Below are positions 16,858 through 25,659 of a DNA stretch of 64,000 nt, piece by piece. Where the stretch lies: NCBI RefSeq assembly GCF_037076565.1, contig NZ_AP029028.1:1054001-1118000 (forward strand). The letters run 5' to 3'. The notes under the pieces are model-generated. The model was not told where the DNA came from. It ran no database searches and saw only the letters and a list, made by a program, of their open reading frames with translations. Origin of the DNA: Herbaspirillum sp. DW155 (GTDB lineage Bacteria > Pseudomonadota > Gammaproteobacteria > Burkholderiales > Burkholderiaceae_D). Made by a program: the position numbers and the translations under genes. Numbering within the stretch: position 1 is the stretch's first letter; each line of letters opens with the position of its first letter.

Positions 16858-17988
16858 TCACCAGCCGTTGAAACGCGGCCAGATCGCCACGCTGCCATCG
16901 GCGGCGATGGCGTGATACTCCTGATACTGCGCACCGGTGGCGCAGGCGTGGTTGGGCAGGATGCGCAGGCGCGTGCCGATGGGCAGGCGCTCGGCGATGC
17001 GGGTGTCGGGTTGGCCCTGGCGTGACAGGATGCCGTGCTCCTGATTGGCCCCGCTCATCAGGTAGCCTGCCAGCACCTTGCCGTCTTCGGTACAGACCTG
17101 GCCATAGCCGAAATCCTGCCTGCGCCCTTGCGTGCCCCGGTCGCGGCTCATGGCCATCCAGCCTGCATCGACAATGGCCCAGCCTTTCTCGGACTGGTGG
17201 CCGATCACGGTGGTCAGTACGCTCAGGGCGATTTCATCGAGCGTATTGACGCCCACGTTGTGCATCACCAGATCGAACATCGCATAGACACCGGCGCGCA
17301 CCTCGGTCACGCCGTGCAACTGTTCGGCGCGCAGGGCAGTGGGGGTCGAGCCGATGCTGACCGCTGCGCACGGCAAGCCCGCCGCGCGCAGGCGCCCGGC
17401 AGCGTGGACGCAGCCGGCGCGCTCCTGTTCGGCCACGCGGATCAGGGCCGCGTCGTTGTCGTAGTCATAGCTGGAGCCGGCATGCGCGATCACCCCGCCC
17501 AGGCGCATGCCGCCTTCGTGCAGCGCGGTGCCCACGGCCAGCAGGCTGTCGTCTTCCGGGGCGATGCCGGAGCGGTGGCCATCCACGTCGATCTCGATCC
17601 AGACCTCGAAGCATTCATCGTTGGCCTGGCCGAAGGCCACGATGGCCTCGGCACACACCACGCTGTCGGCCACGATCTTCAGATCACAGCCCCGGCGCCG
17701 CAGCGCCAGCGCCTGGCCCAGTTTGGTGGGCGCCATGCCCACGGCGTAGACGATATCGCTGATGCCTGCGGCAAAGAACTGTTCGGCCTCCTTCAAGGTG
17801 GAGACGGTGATGCCGCGTGCGCCCGCCTGCACCTGTGCCTGCACCACTTCGTGGCACTTGGTGGTCTTGACGTGCGGACGGAAACGCACGCCCAGCGCAT
17901 CCATGCGTTGCTGCATGCGGGCGATGTTGCGCTCCATGCGGGGGATGTCGATCAAGGCGGCGGGCGTGGGCAGGGTGGCCAGGCTCAT
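16858..17988 (-). CDS. DSD1-type PLP enzyme (D-serine dehydratase / D-threonine aldolase family)
   Basis: The 376-residue protein starts at ATG 17988 behind GGAG. It belongs to the fold-III (alanine-racemase-like) group: PLP lysine Lys41 in RPHVKTTKC, and His347 and Cys349 in PNHACAT, the zinc ligands known from eukaryotic-type D-serine dehydratase. Such enzymes dehydrate D-serine or D-3-hydroxy-aspartate, or cleave D-threonine. Dehydration yields an enamine that RidA accelerates, which matches the RidA gene under the same type of promoter. It lies behind operator copy 3 (18092-18025). The exact D-amino acid is undetermined. Confidence 0.88.
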   Translation of the reverse strand: MSLATLPTPAALIDIPRMERNIARMQQRMDALGVRFRPHVKTTKCHEVVQAQVQAGARGITVSTLKEAEQFFAAGISDIVYAVGMAPTKLGQALALRRRGCDLKIVADSVVCAEAIVAFGQANDECFEVWIEIDVDGHRSGIAPEDDSLLAVGTALHEGGMRLGGVIAHAGSSYDYDNDAALIRVAEQERAGCVHAAGRLRAAGLPCAAVSIGSTPTALRAEQLHGVTEVRAGVYAMFDLVMHNVGVNTLDEIALSVLTTVIGHQSEKGWAIVDAGWMAMSRDRGTQGRRQDFGYGQVCTEDGKVLAGYLMSGANQEHGILSRQGQPDTRIAERLPIGTRLRILPNHACATGAQYQEYHAIAADGSVAIWPRFNGW

Positions 17989-18024
17989 GGGGAACTCCTG
18001 AAGAGGGTAGGTCGATGAGCATGG

Positions 18025-18092
18025 ACTATAGGAGATCGGGCTTGCGCCGTGCTTAATGCTCGCTGAATCGGGCATTAAGCTGCGTTTAATGC
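18025..18092 (-). promoter_or_regulatory. Tripartite LysR-type operator and promoter, copy 3 (PLP enzyme)
   Basis: On the minus strand: GCATTAA (18092-18086), 7 bp, TTAATGC (18078-18072), 12 bp, GCATTAA (18059-18053), 22 bp, then TATAGT (18030-18025) as -10 candidate. The first two half-sites and 7-bp spacer match copy 1 at 17 of 21 bases. The transcript would start some 30 bp before the PLP-enzyme ATG at 17988. Confidence 0.82.
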
Positions 18093-18117
18093 AGGAACCG
18101 GCATTCCACCCCCCCCG

Positions 18118-19014
18118 TCAGCCCTGCCGGAACTGCCGTATCGTCTCCAGCACGTGCACGGTGGCCTTGTCCAGATTGGGCAGGGTGCGATGGGCCACGC
18201 CGATGTGGCGTTTGAGCACCGGCGAGAGCGGCAGGATGCGCACATCCTTGTGACGTTCCAGTTCGGCCGCCAGGGGCTGCTCCAGCGGCAGGATGGCCGC
18301 GCCGTAGCCGGCGGAGACCAGGCTCTTCATGGCTTCGTTGTAGTTCAGCTCGATGCGTGCGCGCGGGTTTTCCCCGGCCTCGGCAAACCAGGCCATGGTG
18401 AGCCGGTACATCTGCGTGGTGGCATCGTTGAAGATCATCGGCTTGTCCACCAGCCAGCCCGGCTTGATGGCCGCGGGCGATTTCCAGGTGGCGGGCAGGA
18501 AGGCCATCATGCGGTCGCTGCGCCAGTGGGTGATCTGGATTTCCTTGGGAGTCGGGATGGGTGTGGCGACCAGGCCGATGTCGAGCGTCCCTTCCTGCAG
18601 GCGCGCCATGGTTTCGTTCGAGCCCATGATGTTGACCTCCACATCGATGCCCGGGTAGCTGCTTTCCAGCTGGCGCAGTACGCGGGGCAGCAGGTTCACC
18701 ACCACGCCGGTCGACGTCCCCAGCCTTACCCGGCCGACCTTGCCTTCCACGTGCTTCCTGGCGACATCGAGCAGATCGTCGGCATCGCGCAACAGGCGTC
18801 TGGCCCGGTCGATCACCAGCGCGCCCAGCGCCGTGGCCTGTACGCGGCGGCTGCCGCGCATGAGCAGGGCGCTGCCCAGGCGCTCTTCGAGGTCGCTGAC
18901 ATGCAGGCTGATGGTGGGCTGCGCCAGGTGCAGCGCATTGGCCGCAGCCGAGAAGGTGCCGAGGTCGACGATGGTGACCAGCGTGCGCAACTGGTCGAGG
19001 CTGAGTTCTCTCAT
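18118..19014 (-). CDS. LysR-family transcriptional regulator
   Basis: The 298-residue protein has a LysR winged helix-turn-helix (LRTLVTIVDLGTFSAAANALHLAQPTISLHVSDLEERLG) and an effector-binding domain. It stands head-to-head with the microprotein-LysE pair across 90 bp, the usual arrangement of a LysR gene controlling an amino-acid exporter. It also lies upstream of the PLP enzyme in the same direction, with operator copy 3 between them, so a role there cannot be excluded. No GCATTAA half-site is seen at its own promoter. Confidence 0.88.
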   Translation of the reverse strand: MRELSLDQLRTLVTIVDLGTFSAAANALHLAQPTISLHVSDLEERLGSALLMRGSRRVQATALGALVIDRARRLLRDADDLLDVARKHVEGKVGRVRLGTSTGVVVNLLPRVLRQLESSYPGIDVEVNIMGSNETMARLQEGTLDIGLVATPIPTPKEIQITHWRSDRMMAFLPATWKSPAAIKPGWLVDKPMIFNDATTQMYRLTMAWFAEAGENPRARIELNYNEAMKSLVSAGYGAAILPLEQPLAAELERHKDVRILPLSPVLKRHIGVAHRTLPNLDKATVHVLETIRQFRQG

Positions 19015-19104
19015 CAGGTTTCCTGATAGTGGCTGTCATCAAACTCAATTTTACCAATGACTGCGATTGGCGGATGATCTGCGCATTCATCCAGGGAGAA
19101 GTCC

Positions 19105-19317
19105 ATGTGGCACATCGTCAGCCAGGTCCTTGCCCGCGTCCTCGGGGACCATCACGCTTCACACGGGGGCGCCGCGCTGGAAATGCGGGAGATGGGGCCG
19201 CGCGAGTTCAATGACCTGGGCATCGGTGCGAGCGAGATGCCTTTCTTCCTGCAGAAGCAACCGGATGAGGTGCGTCCTCATCGCCACAAGGAGGATATCC
19301 ATGCAACATCTTGCTGA
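19105..19317 (+). CDS. DUF1127-like microprotein overlapping lysE
   Basis: This 70-residue frame starts at ATG 19105 behind GGGAGAA. Its middle part (GAALEMREMGPREFNDLGIGASEMPFF) resembles the DUF1127 pattern (REL-DLGI-RSEI), small arginine-rich proteins that in other bacteria affect metabolism and RNA turnover. The stop lies 17 bp inside the LysE gene, whose ribosome-binding site AAGGAGG is inside this frame, so the two are probably translationally coupled. The DUF1127 assignment is by eye and moderate. Confidence 0.6.
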   Translation: MWHIVSQVLARVLGDHHASHGGAALEMREMGPREFNDLGIGASEMPFFLQKQPDEVRPHRHKEDIHATSC

Positions 19318-19939
19318 AGTGATCGGACTGGCCGCCACGCTGAGCCTGGCCACCATGAGCCCCGGACCCAGCTTCGTGATGGTGGCGCGCACCTCGGTGG
19401 GCGGCGGACGATCCAATGGCCTGCTGGCGGCACTGGGCATGGGCATCGGCGGCGTGGTCTTTGCCGGGGCGGCCTTGCTGGGGCTGCATGCGGTGCTGCT
19501 GGCGGTGCCTTCGCTGTATCTGCTGTTGAAGTTCGGGGGCGGTGTTTATCTGGCCTACATGGGCTGGCGCATCTGGCGCGGGGCGCGTACGCCCTTGATG
19601 GCCGACGACATCGCACAGTGCGACGCATCACCGTCCGTGTCCCGGCGATCCCTGTGGCTGGGCCTGGTCACCCAGCTCAGCAATCCGAAGACCGCCATCG
19701 CCTACACCAGCGTGTTTGCCGCCTTTTTGCCGGCCGAGACCTCGCTGCCCTTCAAGGGGCTGACGCTGTTGCTGGTCTTCCTGATCGAAGCGGGATGGTA
19801 TGGGCTGGTGGCCGTGGCGCTCTCTTCATCGCGTCCGCGCCGCTGGTACGTACAGGGCAAGCACTGGTTCGACCGCATAGCGGGCGGCGTCATGATGACC
19901 CTCGGGTTCAAGCTGCTGATCTCGCGCGCGGGGCCGTGA
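19301..19939 (+). CDS. LysE/RhtB-family amino-acid exporter
   Basis: The 212-residue inner-membrane protein has the LysE signature MSPGPSFVMVARTSVGGGRSNG near residues 19-40, followed by five or six hydrophobic segments and the conserved LSNPKTAIAY. The family exports amino acids such as threonine, homoserine, lysine or leucine. ATG 19301 follows AAGGAGG. It is preceded by the divergent LysR gene, likely its regulator. Export of an amino acid near a cluster that may process D-amino acids suggests overflow relief, but this is inference. Confidence 0.9.
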   Translation: MQHLAEVIGLAATLSLATMSPGPSFVMVARTSVGGGRSNGLLAALGMGIGGVVFAGAALLGLHAVLLAVPSLYLLLKFGGGVYLAYMGWRIWRGARTPLMADDIAQCDASPSVSRRSLWLGLVTQLSNPKTAIAYTSVFAAFLPAETSLPFKGLTLLLVFLIEAGWYGLVAVALSSSRPRRWYVQGKHWFDRIAGGVMMTLGFKLLISRAGP

Positions 19940-19977
19940 AAGGGCGCGATTGACTGTACGCGAGGTCAGTGCACATG

Positions 19978-20004
19978 GCCGACGTCAGGCGCTCTGGCGT
20001 CGGC
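19978..20004. terminator. Putative bidirectional terminator between lysE-type and chemoreceptor genes
   Basis: GCCGACGTCA (19978-19987) pairs with TGGCGTCGGC (19995-20004) with one wobble and a 7-nt loop, in the 74-bp gap between two convergent genes. There is no long T-run on either side, so efficiency is uncertain. Confidence 0.5.
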
Positions 20005-20013
20005 AATATCGCT

Positions 20014-21561
20014 TCAATCCAGCTTGAATTTCCCCACCACTGCGGCCAGATTCCCCGCCTGCCCCTTCAACGAATCCGCTGCCGCGGCTGCCTGCTCCAC
20101 CAGTGCGGCATTCTGCTGCGTGGTCTCATCCATCTGCGTGATGGCGAGATTGACTTCGTTGATGCCGCCACTCTGTTCCTGCGTGGCCGCGCTGATCTCG
20201 GCCACCACGTCGGTCACGCGGCGCACGCTGGCGACCACTTCATTCATGGTGCTGCCGGCACGTTCCACCAGCTCGCTGCCGGCGCTGACCTTCTGCACCG
20301 AGTCATCGATCAGTTCCTTGATCTCCTTGGCCGCGCCCGCCGAGCGCTGGGCCAGTGAACGCACTTCGGAGGCCACCACCGCAAAGCCACGTCCCTGCTC
20401 ACCTGCGCGGGCCGCTTCCACGGCCGCATTGAGTGCCAGGATGTTGGTCTGGAAGGCAATGCCGTCGATCACGCTGATGATGTCGGCAATGCGGCGCGAA
20501 CTCTCGGTGATGCCTTCCATGGTCCGTACCACCTGGCTGACCACCTCGCCGCCCTGGCTGGCGATGTCGGAGGCGGTGGCCGCCAGCTGGTTGGCCTGGC
20601 GTGCGTTGTCGGCGTTCTGCGTGACGGTGGAGGTGAGCTGCTCCATCGCCGAGGCGGTCTCTTCCAGCGAGCCGGCCTGCTGTTCGGTGCGGTTGGACAA
20701 ATCCAGGTTGCCGCGCGCGATTTCGTTGGAGGCCGTGGCGATGGTGTCGGTGCCCTGGCGCACTTCGCTCACGATGTCGCGCAGGCTTTCGTTCATGGCG
20801 CGCAGGGCTTCCATGAGGCGTCCGGTTTCGTCACGGCCGGCCGGGCGGATGCGCAGGGTCAGGTCGCCACGCGCCACGCGCTGGGCGATCTCCACGGCTT
20901 CCTTGAGCGGCCGCGCCACATTGGCCGCCACCACGAAGGCCAGCAGCGAGCCGATGATCACGGTGGCCGCCAGCAGGCCCACGATCCAGCGCTGCGCTGC
21001 GCGGAACACGCCCGAGGCTTCTTCATCGGCGCGCGCACTGCCGCTGGCATTGAGCTTCACGATAGCGTTGAGATTGCCCACCATGGCGTTGTAGAGCCTG
21101 GCCGATTCGCCGTTGAAGAGGGCGCGCGTCTCGTCATACTGCTGATTGGCGGCCATCTCGGCCAGCTGTTCATCCACCTTCAGATAGGCCGCGAGGTTCT
21201 TGCCGAACTGGGCGTATTGTTCCTTTTCTTCGGGCTCGGACATGCGCTCTTCGAAGACCGCGCGCTGCTTGGCCAGCGCGTCCAGGCGCGCCTTGATGGA
21301 CTGGTTGGCGGCGCTGCGCTCCTGCGGCGTGACCGCCGTGACCAGCTGCAATTCGGTCAGGCGCAGCGGCGGCAGCGAACCTTGCAGTTCGCGCGCGGCA
21401 TCCATGGTCGGCATCCACTTGCTGACGATTTCGCCGGAAGCATTGTTGACCTGCTTGAGTTCCCTGATGGCGAACAGCCCCTGCAACAGGGTCAGTGCAA
21501 TCACCACCGCAAAGGACAGCGCCAGCTTTTTGGCGATGTTGAGGTTGTAGAACCAGATCAT
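20014..21561 (-). CDS. Methyl-accepting chemotaxis protein
   Basis: The 515-residue inner-membrane receptor has TM1 at about 9-31, a periplasmic four-helix-type sensor of about 160 residues, TM2 near 190-212, a HAMP domain ([22 protein letters not shown]) and a long cytoplasmic signalling coil. The hairpin tip is [37 protein letters not shown], the CheW/CheA contact site. The C-terminus ends GKFKLD and lacks an NWETF-like pentapeptide, so it probably relies on other receptors for CheR/CheB tethering. Ligand unknown. Confidence 0.95.
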   Translation of the reverse strand: MIWFYNLNIAKKLALSFAVVIALTLLQGLFAIRELKQVNNASGEIVSKWMPTMDAARELQGSLPPLRLTELQLVTAVTPQERSAANQSIKARLDALAKQRAVFEERMSEPEEKEQYAQFGKNLAAYLKVDEQLAEMAANQQYDETRALFNGESARLYNAMVGNLNAIVKLNASGSARADEEASGVFRAAQRWIVGLLAATVIIGSLLAFVVAANVARPLKEAVEIAQRVARGDLTLRIRPAGRDETGRLMEALRAMNESLRDIVSEVRQGTDTIATASNEIARGNLDLSNRTEQQAGSLEETASAMEQLTSTVTQNADNARQANQLAATASDIASQGGEVVSQVVRTMEGITESSRRIADIISVIDGIAFQTNILALNAAVEAARAGEQGRGFAVVASEVRSLAQRSAGAAKEIKELIDDSVQKVSAGSELVERAGSTMNEVVASVRRVTDVVAEISAATQEQSGGINEVNLAITQMDETTQQNAALVEQAAAAADSLKGQAGNLAAVVGKFKLD

Positions 21562-22018
21562 GTCTTCCTCGCATTCGATTTATATCGTTTTCAGTGTCCG
21601 ATCCGGTTCATGCGGTCGATGTGTCGAAACGTCACTGGCGAGGCCGCCCGTTTGGCGTGCGGGCGTCAAGAGTGCGGACCGCACGGGGGTGTGGTCGCGG
21701 GAGCAATGAAGTGCTGGTGATGTCATGCGGTCATGCCGTCACGAAGCCTTGGCTTCCTGCCCATCCTGTCTCTCTTGTAGCCAACGGCATCCCTCTGCCG
21801 CCGGCGCTTGCTGGTTCGATGGTCGCATGGCTGGATCGGAGTCGATATTAATCACCGGCAAGATTTCCGGCCAATGAAATTAATCATGCAGGCAATGTGC
21901 TAATTGATATCGATTGTTGTCATGATGTCAGACAAGATTGTTTATCTGGCTACTTTGGGGAGAGAGCGTCGCTGTAATAAGATGTGCATAAAATTCACTT
22001 CAGAGCCTGTCTTGCCCT
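21562..22018. other. Divergent intergenic region between chemoreceptor and LysR gene
   Basis: This 457-bp gap becomes AT-rich from about 21840 on. It contains two ATTAATCA words near 21847 and 21878 and AT-rich stretches close to the LysR start. No convincing coding frame, RNA gene or sigma-28 promoter was recognised. Confidence 0.45.
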
Positions 22019-22930
22019 ATGCGCCGAAAGATTCCCTCTACCCAGGCCATGGCCGTCTTCGAGTCCGCCGCGCGGCACCAGAGCTTTACCAAGGCGGCGC
22101 AGGAAATGGCGGTGACGCAGAGTGCGGTCTGCCGTCAGGTGGCCGCGCTGGAAGAATTTCTGGGTCTGAAGCTGTTTCGCCGCACCAAGCGCGGCGTGCG
22201 TTTGACCGAGGCCGGCGTGAGCTACAGCCATCAGGTCGGCCAGCGTCTGGACGAGATCGAACGCGATGCGCTGCACCTGATGTCGCGCGATGGTCATGGC
22301 GATGTGCTGGAGCTGGGCGTGATGCCGACCTTCGCCACCAGATGGTTGCTGCCGCGCCTGCGCTCCTTTCTGGAAGCGCATCCGGGCGTGACGGTCAACC
22401 TGCGCCCGCGCACCCGGCCCTTCCTCTTCGAGGAGACCAATCTCGATGCCACGCTCTACGCCGGCCAGGCCAGCTGGCCCGGTACCGAAGGCGTGTTCCT
22501 GATGCGCGAGAACATGGTGGCGGTGGCCAGTCCCGAACTGATCGGCAGCAACCGCACGCTCACGCCCAACGGGCTGCTTGCTTATCCGCTGTTGCAGCAG
22601 AGCACGCGGCCTTACGTGTGGCGGCAATGGTTCGCCTCCTTCGGCATGCAGGTGCAGAACGATCTGGTGGGTACGCAACTGGAACTGTTTTCCATGCTGA
22701 CCCAGGCGGCCATCGTCGGCATGGGCGTGGCGCTGATCCCGCGCTTTCTGATCGAGGACGAATTGCGGCGCGGCCTGCTGGTGGTGGCCGTGGAGCATGA
22801 TTACCTGAGCCCCTACTCCTACTACCTGATCTATCCCGAGCGCACCTCCGAGCGGCCCTTGCTGCGGCTGTTCCAGGAGTGGCTGGAAGAACAGGCCAGG
22901 GCGTACCGACTGCCCAGCGGACTCGGCTGA
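22019..22930 (+). CDS. LysR-family regulator (GcvA/GcdR-like) next to gcdH
   Basis: The 303-residue protein has an N-terminal helix-turn-helix (MAVFESAARHQSFTKAAQEMAVTQSAVCRQVAALEEFLG) of the GcvA-like LysR subgroup and a LysR effector domain. It lies on the same strand 182 bp upstream of glutaryl-CoA dehydrogenase. LysR genes next to gcdH (GcdR) control glutarate use in other proteobacteria, so glutarate or glutaryl-CoA is a plausible effector. Three inverted repeats in the gap to gcdH are candidate binding sites. Confidence 0.85.
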   Translation: MRRKIPSTQAMAVFESAARHQSFTKAAQEMAVTQSAVCRQVAALEEFLGLKLFRRTKRGVRLTEAGVSYSHQVGQRLDEIERDALHLMSRDGHGDVLELGVMPTFATRWLLPRLRSFLEAHPGVTVNLRPRTRPFLFEETNLDATLYAGQASWPGTEGVFLMRENMVAVASPELIGSNRTLTPNGLLAYPLLQQSTRPYVWRQWFASFGMQVQNDLVGTQLELFSMLTQAAIVGMGVALIPRFLIEDELRRGLLVVAVEHDYLSPYSYYLIYPERTSERPLLRLFQEWLEEQARAYRLPSGLG

Positions 22931-22942
22931 AGAGGGGCGCTA

Positions 22943-23026
22943 CGCCTGTCTCGACAGGCGGAATCGGAGTGCGTCCTGCGCACATGTCGATGCAAACAAT
23001 TCGTTTGCGCCGGTGCCGACCGGCAC
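22943..23026 (+). promoter_or_regulatory. Three perfect inverted repeats upstream of gcdH
   Basis: CGCCTGTC-TC-GACAGGCG (22943-22960), GCAAAC-AATTC-GTTTGC (22992-23008) and GTGCCG-AC-CGGCAC (23013-23026) lie in the 182-bp gap between the LysR gene and gcdH. The central 17-bp dyad is the best regulator-binding candidate. The first could be a weak terminator for the LysR gene, though no T-run follows. Confidence 0.5.
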
Positions 23027-23112
23027 GTATATTTTTGCCCATCGCCGCAGCCGTGCCGCTGTCCGCAGGACAGGGCTGGTGCCGCACCCGTTGATCCCAA
23101 GAAGAGGCCTCC

Positions 23113-24306
23113 ATGAGCGCAACGCCACAACGACATTCCTTCGATTACGCCGACCCCCTGATGCTGGAGCAGCAACTGAGCGAGGACGAACGCCAGGTGC
23201 GCGATGCCGCCCAGGCCTATTGCCAGGACCGCCTGGCGCCGCGCGTGCTGGAGGCTTTCCGCCACGAGAAGATGGACGTGAGCATCTTCCGCGAGATGGG
23301 CGAACTCGGCCTGCTGGGGGCCACCATCGATGAGCAGTATGGTGGCGCCGGTCTGAACTACGTCTGCTATGGCCTGATCGCGCGCGAAGTCGAGCGTGTC
23401 GATTCCGGCTATCGCTCCATGATGAGCGTGCAGTCCTCGCTGGTGATGACACCCATCAACGCCTTCGGTACCGAAGCGCAAAAGCAGAAGTACCTGCCCA
23501 AGCTGGCCAGCGGCGAATGGATAGGCTGCTTCGGCCTGACCGAACCCAATCACGGCTCCGACCCCGGCAGCATGATCACGCGTGCGCGCAAGGTGGCGGG
23601 CGGCTACAGCGTCACGGGCAGCAAGATGTGGATCACCAACAGTCCGGTGGCCGATGTCTTCGTGGTGTGGGCCAAGGATGAAGCAGGCGATATCCGTGGC
23701 TTCATCCTCGACAAGGGCGCCAAGGGACTTTCGGCACCGGCCATTCATGGCAAGGTCGGTCTGCGTTCATCGGTCACGGGCGAGATCGTGATGGACAACG
23801 TGTTCTGTCCCGAAGAAAACGCCTTCCCCGATGTGCGTGGACTGAAGGGCCCGTTCACCTGTCTCAACAGTGCCCGTTACGGTATCGCCTGGGGCGCGCT
23901 GGGTGCGGCCGAGGATTGTTATGAACGCGCACGTCGCTACACCATGGAGCGCCAGCAGTTCGGCCGTCCGCTGGCGGCCAACCAGCTGGTGCAGAAGAAG
24001 CTGGCCGACATGCTCACCGACATCGCGCTGGGCCTGCAAGGCTGCCTGCGCCTGGGACGCCTGAAGGACGAGGGATATGCCGGCATCGAGCAGACCTCGA
24101 TCATGAAGCGCAACAGCTGCGGCAAGGCGCTGGACATCGCCCGCATGGCGCGCGACATGATGGGCGGCAATGGCATCTCCGACGAGTTCGGCGTGGCGCG
24201 CCATCTGGTCAATCTGGAAGTGGTCAATACCTACGAGGGCACCCACGATGTGCATGCGCTGATCCTCGGCCGGGCCATCACCGGGCTGGCGGCTTTCTCC
24301 AACTGA
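23113..24306 (+). CDS. gcdH: Glutaryl-CoA dehydrogenase
   Basis: The 397-residue flavoprotein matches glutaryl-CoA dehydrogenase closely. The segment [20 protein letters not shown] includes Arg101, equivalent to the human residue that binds the glutaryl carboxylate. [16 protein letters not shown] and [17 protein letters not shown] follow, and the catalytic base is Glu375 in [19 protein letters not shown]. It oxidises and decarboxylates glutaryl-CoA to crotonyl-CoA, passing electrons to ETF. It is preceded by a LysR gene and converges with a CoA-transferase gene. It is the natural sink for odd-chain dicarboxyl-CoA from the beta-oxidation cluster downstream. Confidence 0.95.
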   Translation: MSATPQRHSFDYADPLMLEQQLSEDERQVRDAAQAYCQDRLAPRVLEAFRHEKMDVSIFREMGELGLLGATIDEQYGGAGLNYVCYGLIAREVERVDSGYRSMMSVQSSLVMTPINAFGTEAQKQKYLPKLASGEWIGCFGLTEPNHGSDPGSMITRARKVAGGYSVTGSKMWITNSPVADVFVVWAKDEAGDIRGFILDKGAKGLSAPAIHGKVGLRSSVTGEIVMDNVFCPEENAFPDVRGLKGPFTCLNSARYGIAWGALGAAEDCYERARRYTMERQQFGRPLAANQLVQKKLADMLTDIALGLQGCLRLGRLKDEGYAGIEQTSIMKRNSCGKALDIARMARDMMGGNGISDEFGVARHLVNLEVVNTYEGTHDVHALILGRAITGLAAFSN

Positions 24307-24315
24307 AGCGACATC

Positions 24316-24348
24316 GCCTGCAAGCCGCCTGTACGGTGGCTTGCAGGC
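24316..24348. terminator. Terminator hairpin between gcdH and CoA-transferase genes
   Basis: GCCTGCAAGCCGCC (24316-24329) pairs with GGTGGCTTGCAGGC (24335-24348) across a 5-nt loop with one wobble. It lies between two convergent genes, and a short T-rich stretch (24352-24357) follows on the plus strand. It probably serves both transcripts. Confidence 0.7.
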
Positions 24349-24377
24349 GAATTGTTTCCTCTCCCGCTCCTCTCTGG

Positions 24378-25586
24378 CTACAGCACGCCGCGTTCGCGCA
24401 ATGCGGCGATCTGCGCTTCTTCCATCCCCAGCAGTGACTGCAAGACTTCTCCCGTGCCTTCACCCAGGGAGGGCGGTGCTTTGCGCACCGGCAGGCGTTG
24501 GCCGTCGAAACGATAGGGCGGGGCCAGTACCTGCACGCTGCCCGCTTCTGCATGCGGATGCGTGCTGACCAGACCGGCCGAGGTCGCACGCGGACTGGTC
24601 AGCGCTTCATGCAGGCCCAGCACTTCGCCGCAGGGAATGCCGGCCTGATGCAGCCTGGCCAGCAGGTCGGCGCGCTTGCGCGCCTTGAGTTCGCGGTTGA
24701 TTTCCGGGACCAGCACGTCGCGGTGCTGGCCCCGGCTGACGTTGGTCTTGAAGCGCGCATCCTCGGCCAGGTCGGGCCGCTCGATGACGCTGTGGCAGAA
24801 GCGCTGGTACTGGCTGTTGGTGCCCACGGTGATGACCAGCCGGCCATCGGCCGCATCGAAAACGCCATAGGGAATGATGGAGGGATGGGCATTGCCATAG
24901 CGCGGCGGATCATCACCCAGGATCAGCGCTTCCAGCCCGTAATACGAGGTGATCATGACGCCGCAATCGAACAGCGCCATCTCCACATGCCGCCCCTGTC
25001 CGGTCTGCTGGCGCTGGTAGAGCGCGGCCAGCACAGCCTGTGCGCAATACATGCCGGTGAACAGGTCCACGGCCGCCACGCCCAGTTTCAGCGGAGGCTG
25101 GCTGGCCTCGCCATTGAGCGACATCAATCCTGATTCGCCCTGGATCACCAGGTCATAGCCGGGTCGTGTGGCTTCCGGGCCGCTGCTGTCATAGCCGGTG
25201 ATGGAGCAATACACCAGCCCGGGATTGTCGCGGCGCAGGGTCTCGTAATCGAGGCCAAATTTCTGCACGCCGCCGAACTTGAAATTCTGGATCACCACAT
25301 CGCTCTTGCGCGCCAGCTGGCGCACGATGTCCCGGCCTTCTTCGGTTTGCAGATCGACGCTGACGGAGCGCTTGTTGCGGTTCACGCTGTTGAAATACGC
25401 GGTCTCGGTCGAGCCGATGCGGGTACCCCAGTCGCGCGTATCGTCGCCGCGTTCGGGGTGTTCGACCTTGATCACTTCGGCACCCAGGTCGCCCAGTACC
25501 ATCGCACACCACGGGCCGGCCAATACGCGTGAGAGGTCCAGTACGCGGACGCCGGCCAGCGGCAGGGATGCAGTCTCTTCAGTCAT
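24378..25586 (-). CDS. CaiB/BaiF-family CoA-transferase (family III), probably dicarboxylate-specific
   Basis: The 402-residue protein has family III CoA-transferase features: LAGVRVLDLSRVLAGPWCAMVLGDLGAEVIKVE at the N-terminus and RPGYDLVIQGESGLMS with the catalytic Asp145. The family moves CoA between acids without ATP. Members beside gcdH are succinyl-CoA:glutarate CoA-transferases. It is the last gene of the minus-strand beta-oxidation series, which contains no acyl-CoA ligase, so it is the likely activating enzyme for the pathway substrate. A gap of about 70 bp separates it from the enoyl-CoA hydratase gene. Confidence 0.88.
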   Translation of the reverse strand: MTEETASLPLAGVRVLDLSRVLAGPWCAMVLGDLGAEVIKVEHPERGDDTRDWGTRIGSTETAYFNSVNRNKRSVSVDLQTEEGRDIVRQLARKSDVVIQNFKFGGVQKFGLDYETLRRDNPGLVYCSITGYDSSGPEATRPGYDLVIQGESGLMSLNGEASQPPLKLGVAAVDLFTGMYCAQAVLAALYQRQQTGQGRHVEMALFDCGVMITSYYGLEALILGDDPPRYGNAHPSIIPYGVFDAADGRLVITVGTNSQYQRFCHSVIERPDLAEDARFKTNVSRGQHRDVLVPEINRELKARKRADLLARLHQAGIPCGEVLGLHEALTSPRATSAGLVSTHPHAEAGSVQVLAPPYRFDGQRLPVRKAPPSLGEGTGEVLQSLLGMEEAQIAALRERGVL

Positions 25587-25659
25587 GTTGTCTCCTCATG
25601 GACGGGATGCGTACTGCGCCTTGTTGTTCTGTATTGCGTGCTGGCGCATCCCGGTACCG

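Noticed and set aside
13944..16934. Minus-strand open frame of 996 codons
   Set aside because: Antisense of the aldehyde dehydrogenase and amidohydrolase genes; only low-complexity His/Gly-rich sequence.
21847..21885. Two ATTAATCA words as a further copy of the GCATTAA operator
   Set aside because: They lack the GC flank and the 7/12-bp spacing of the three true copies.
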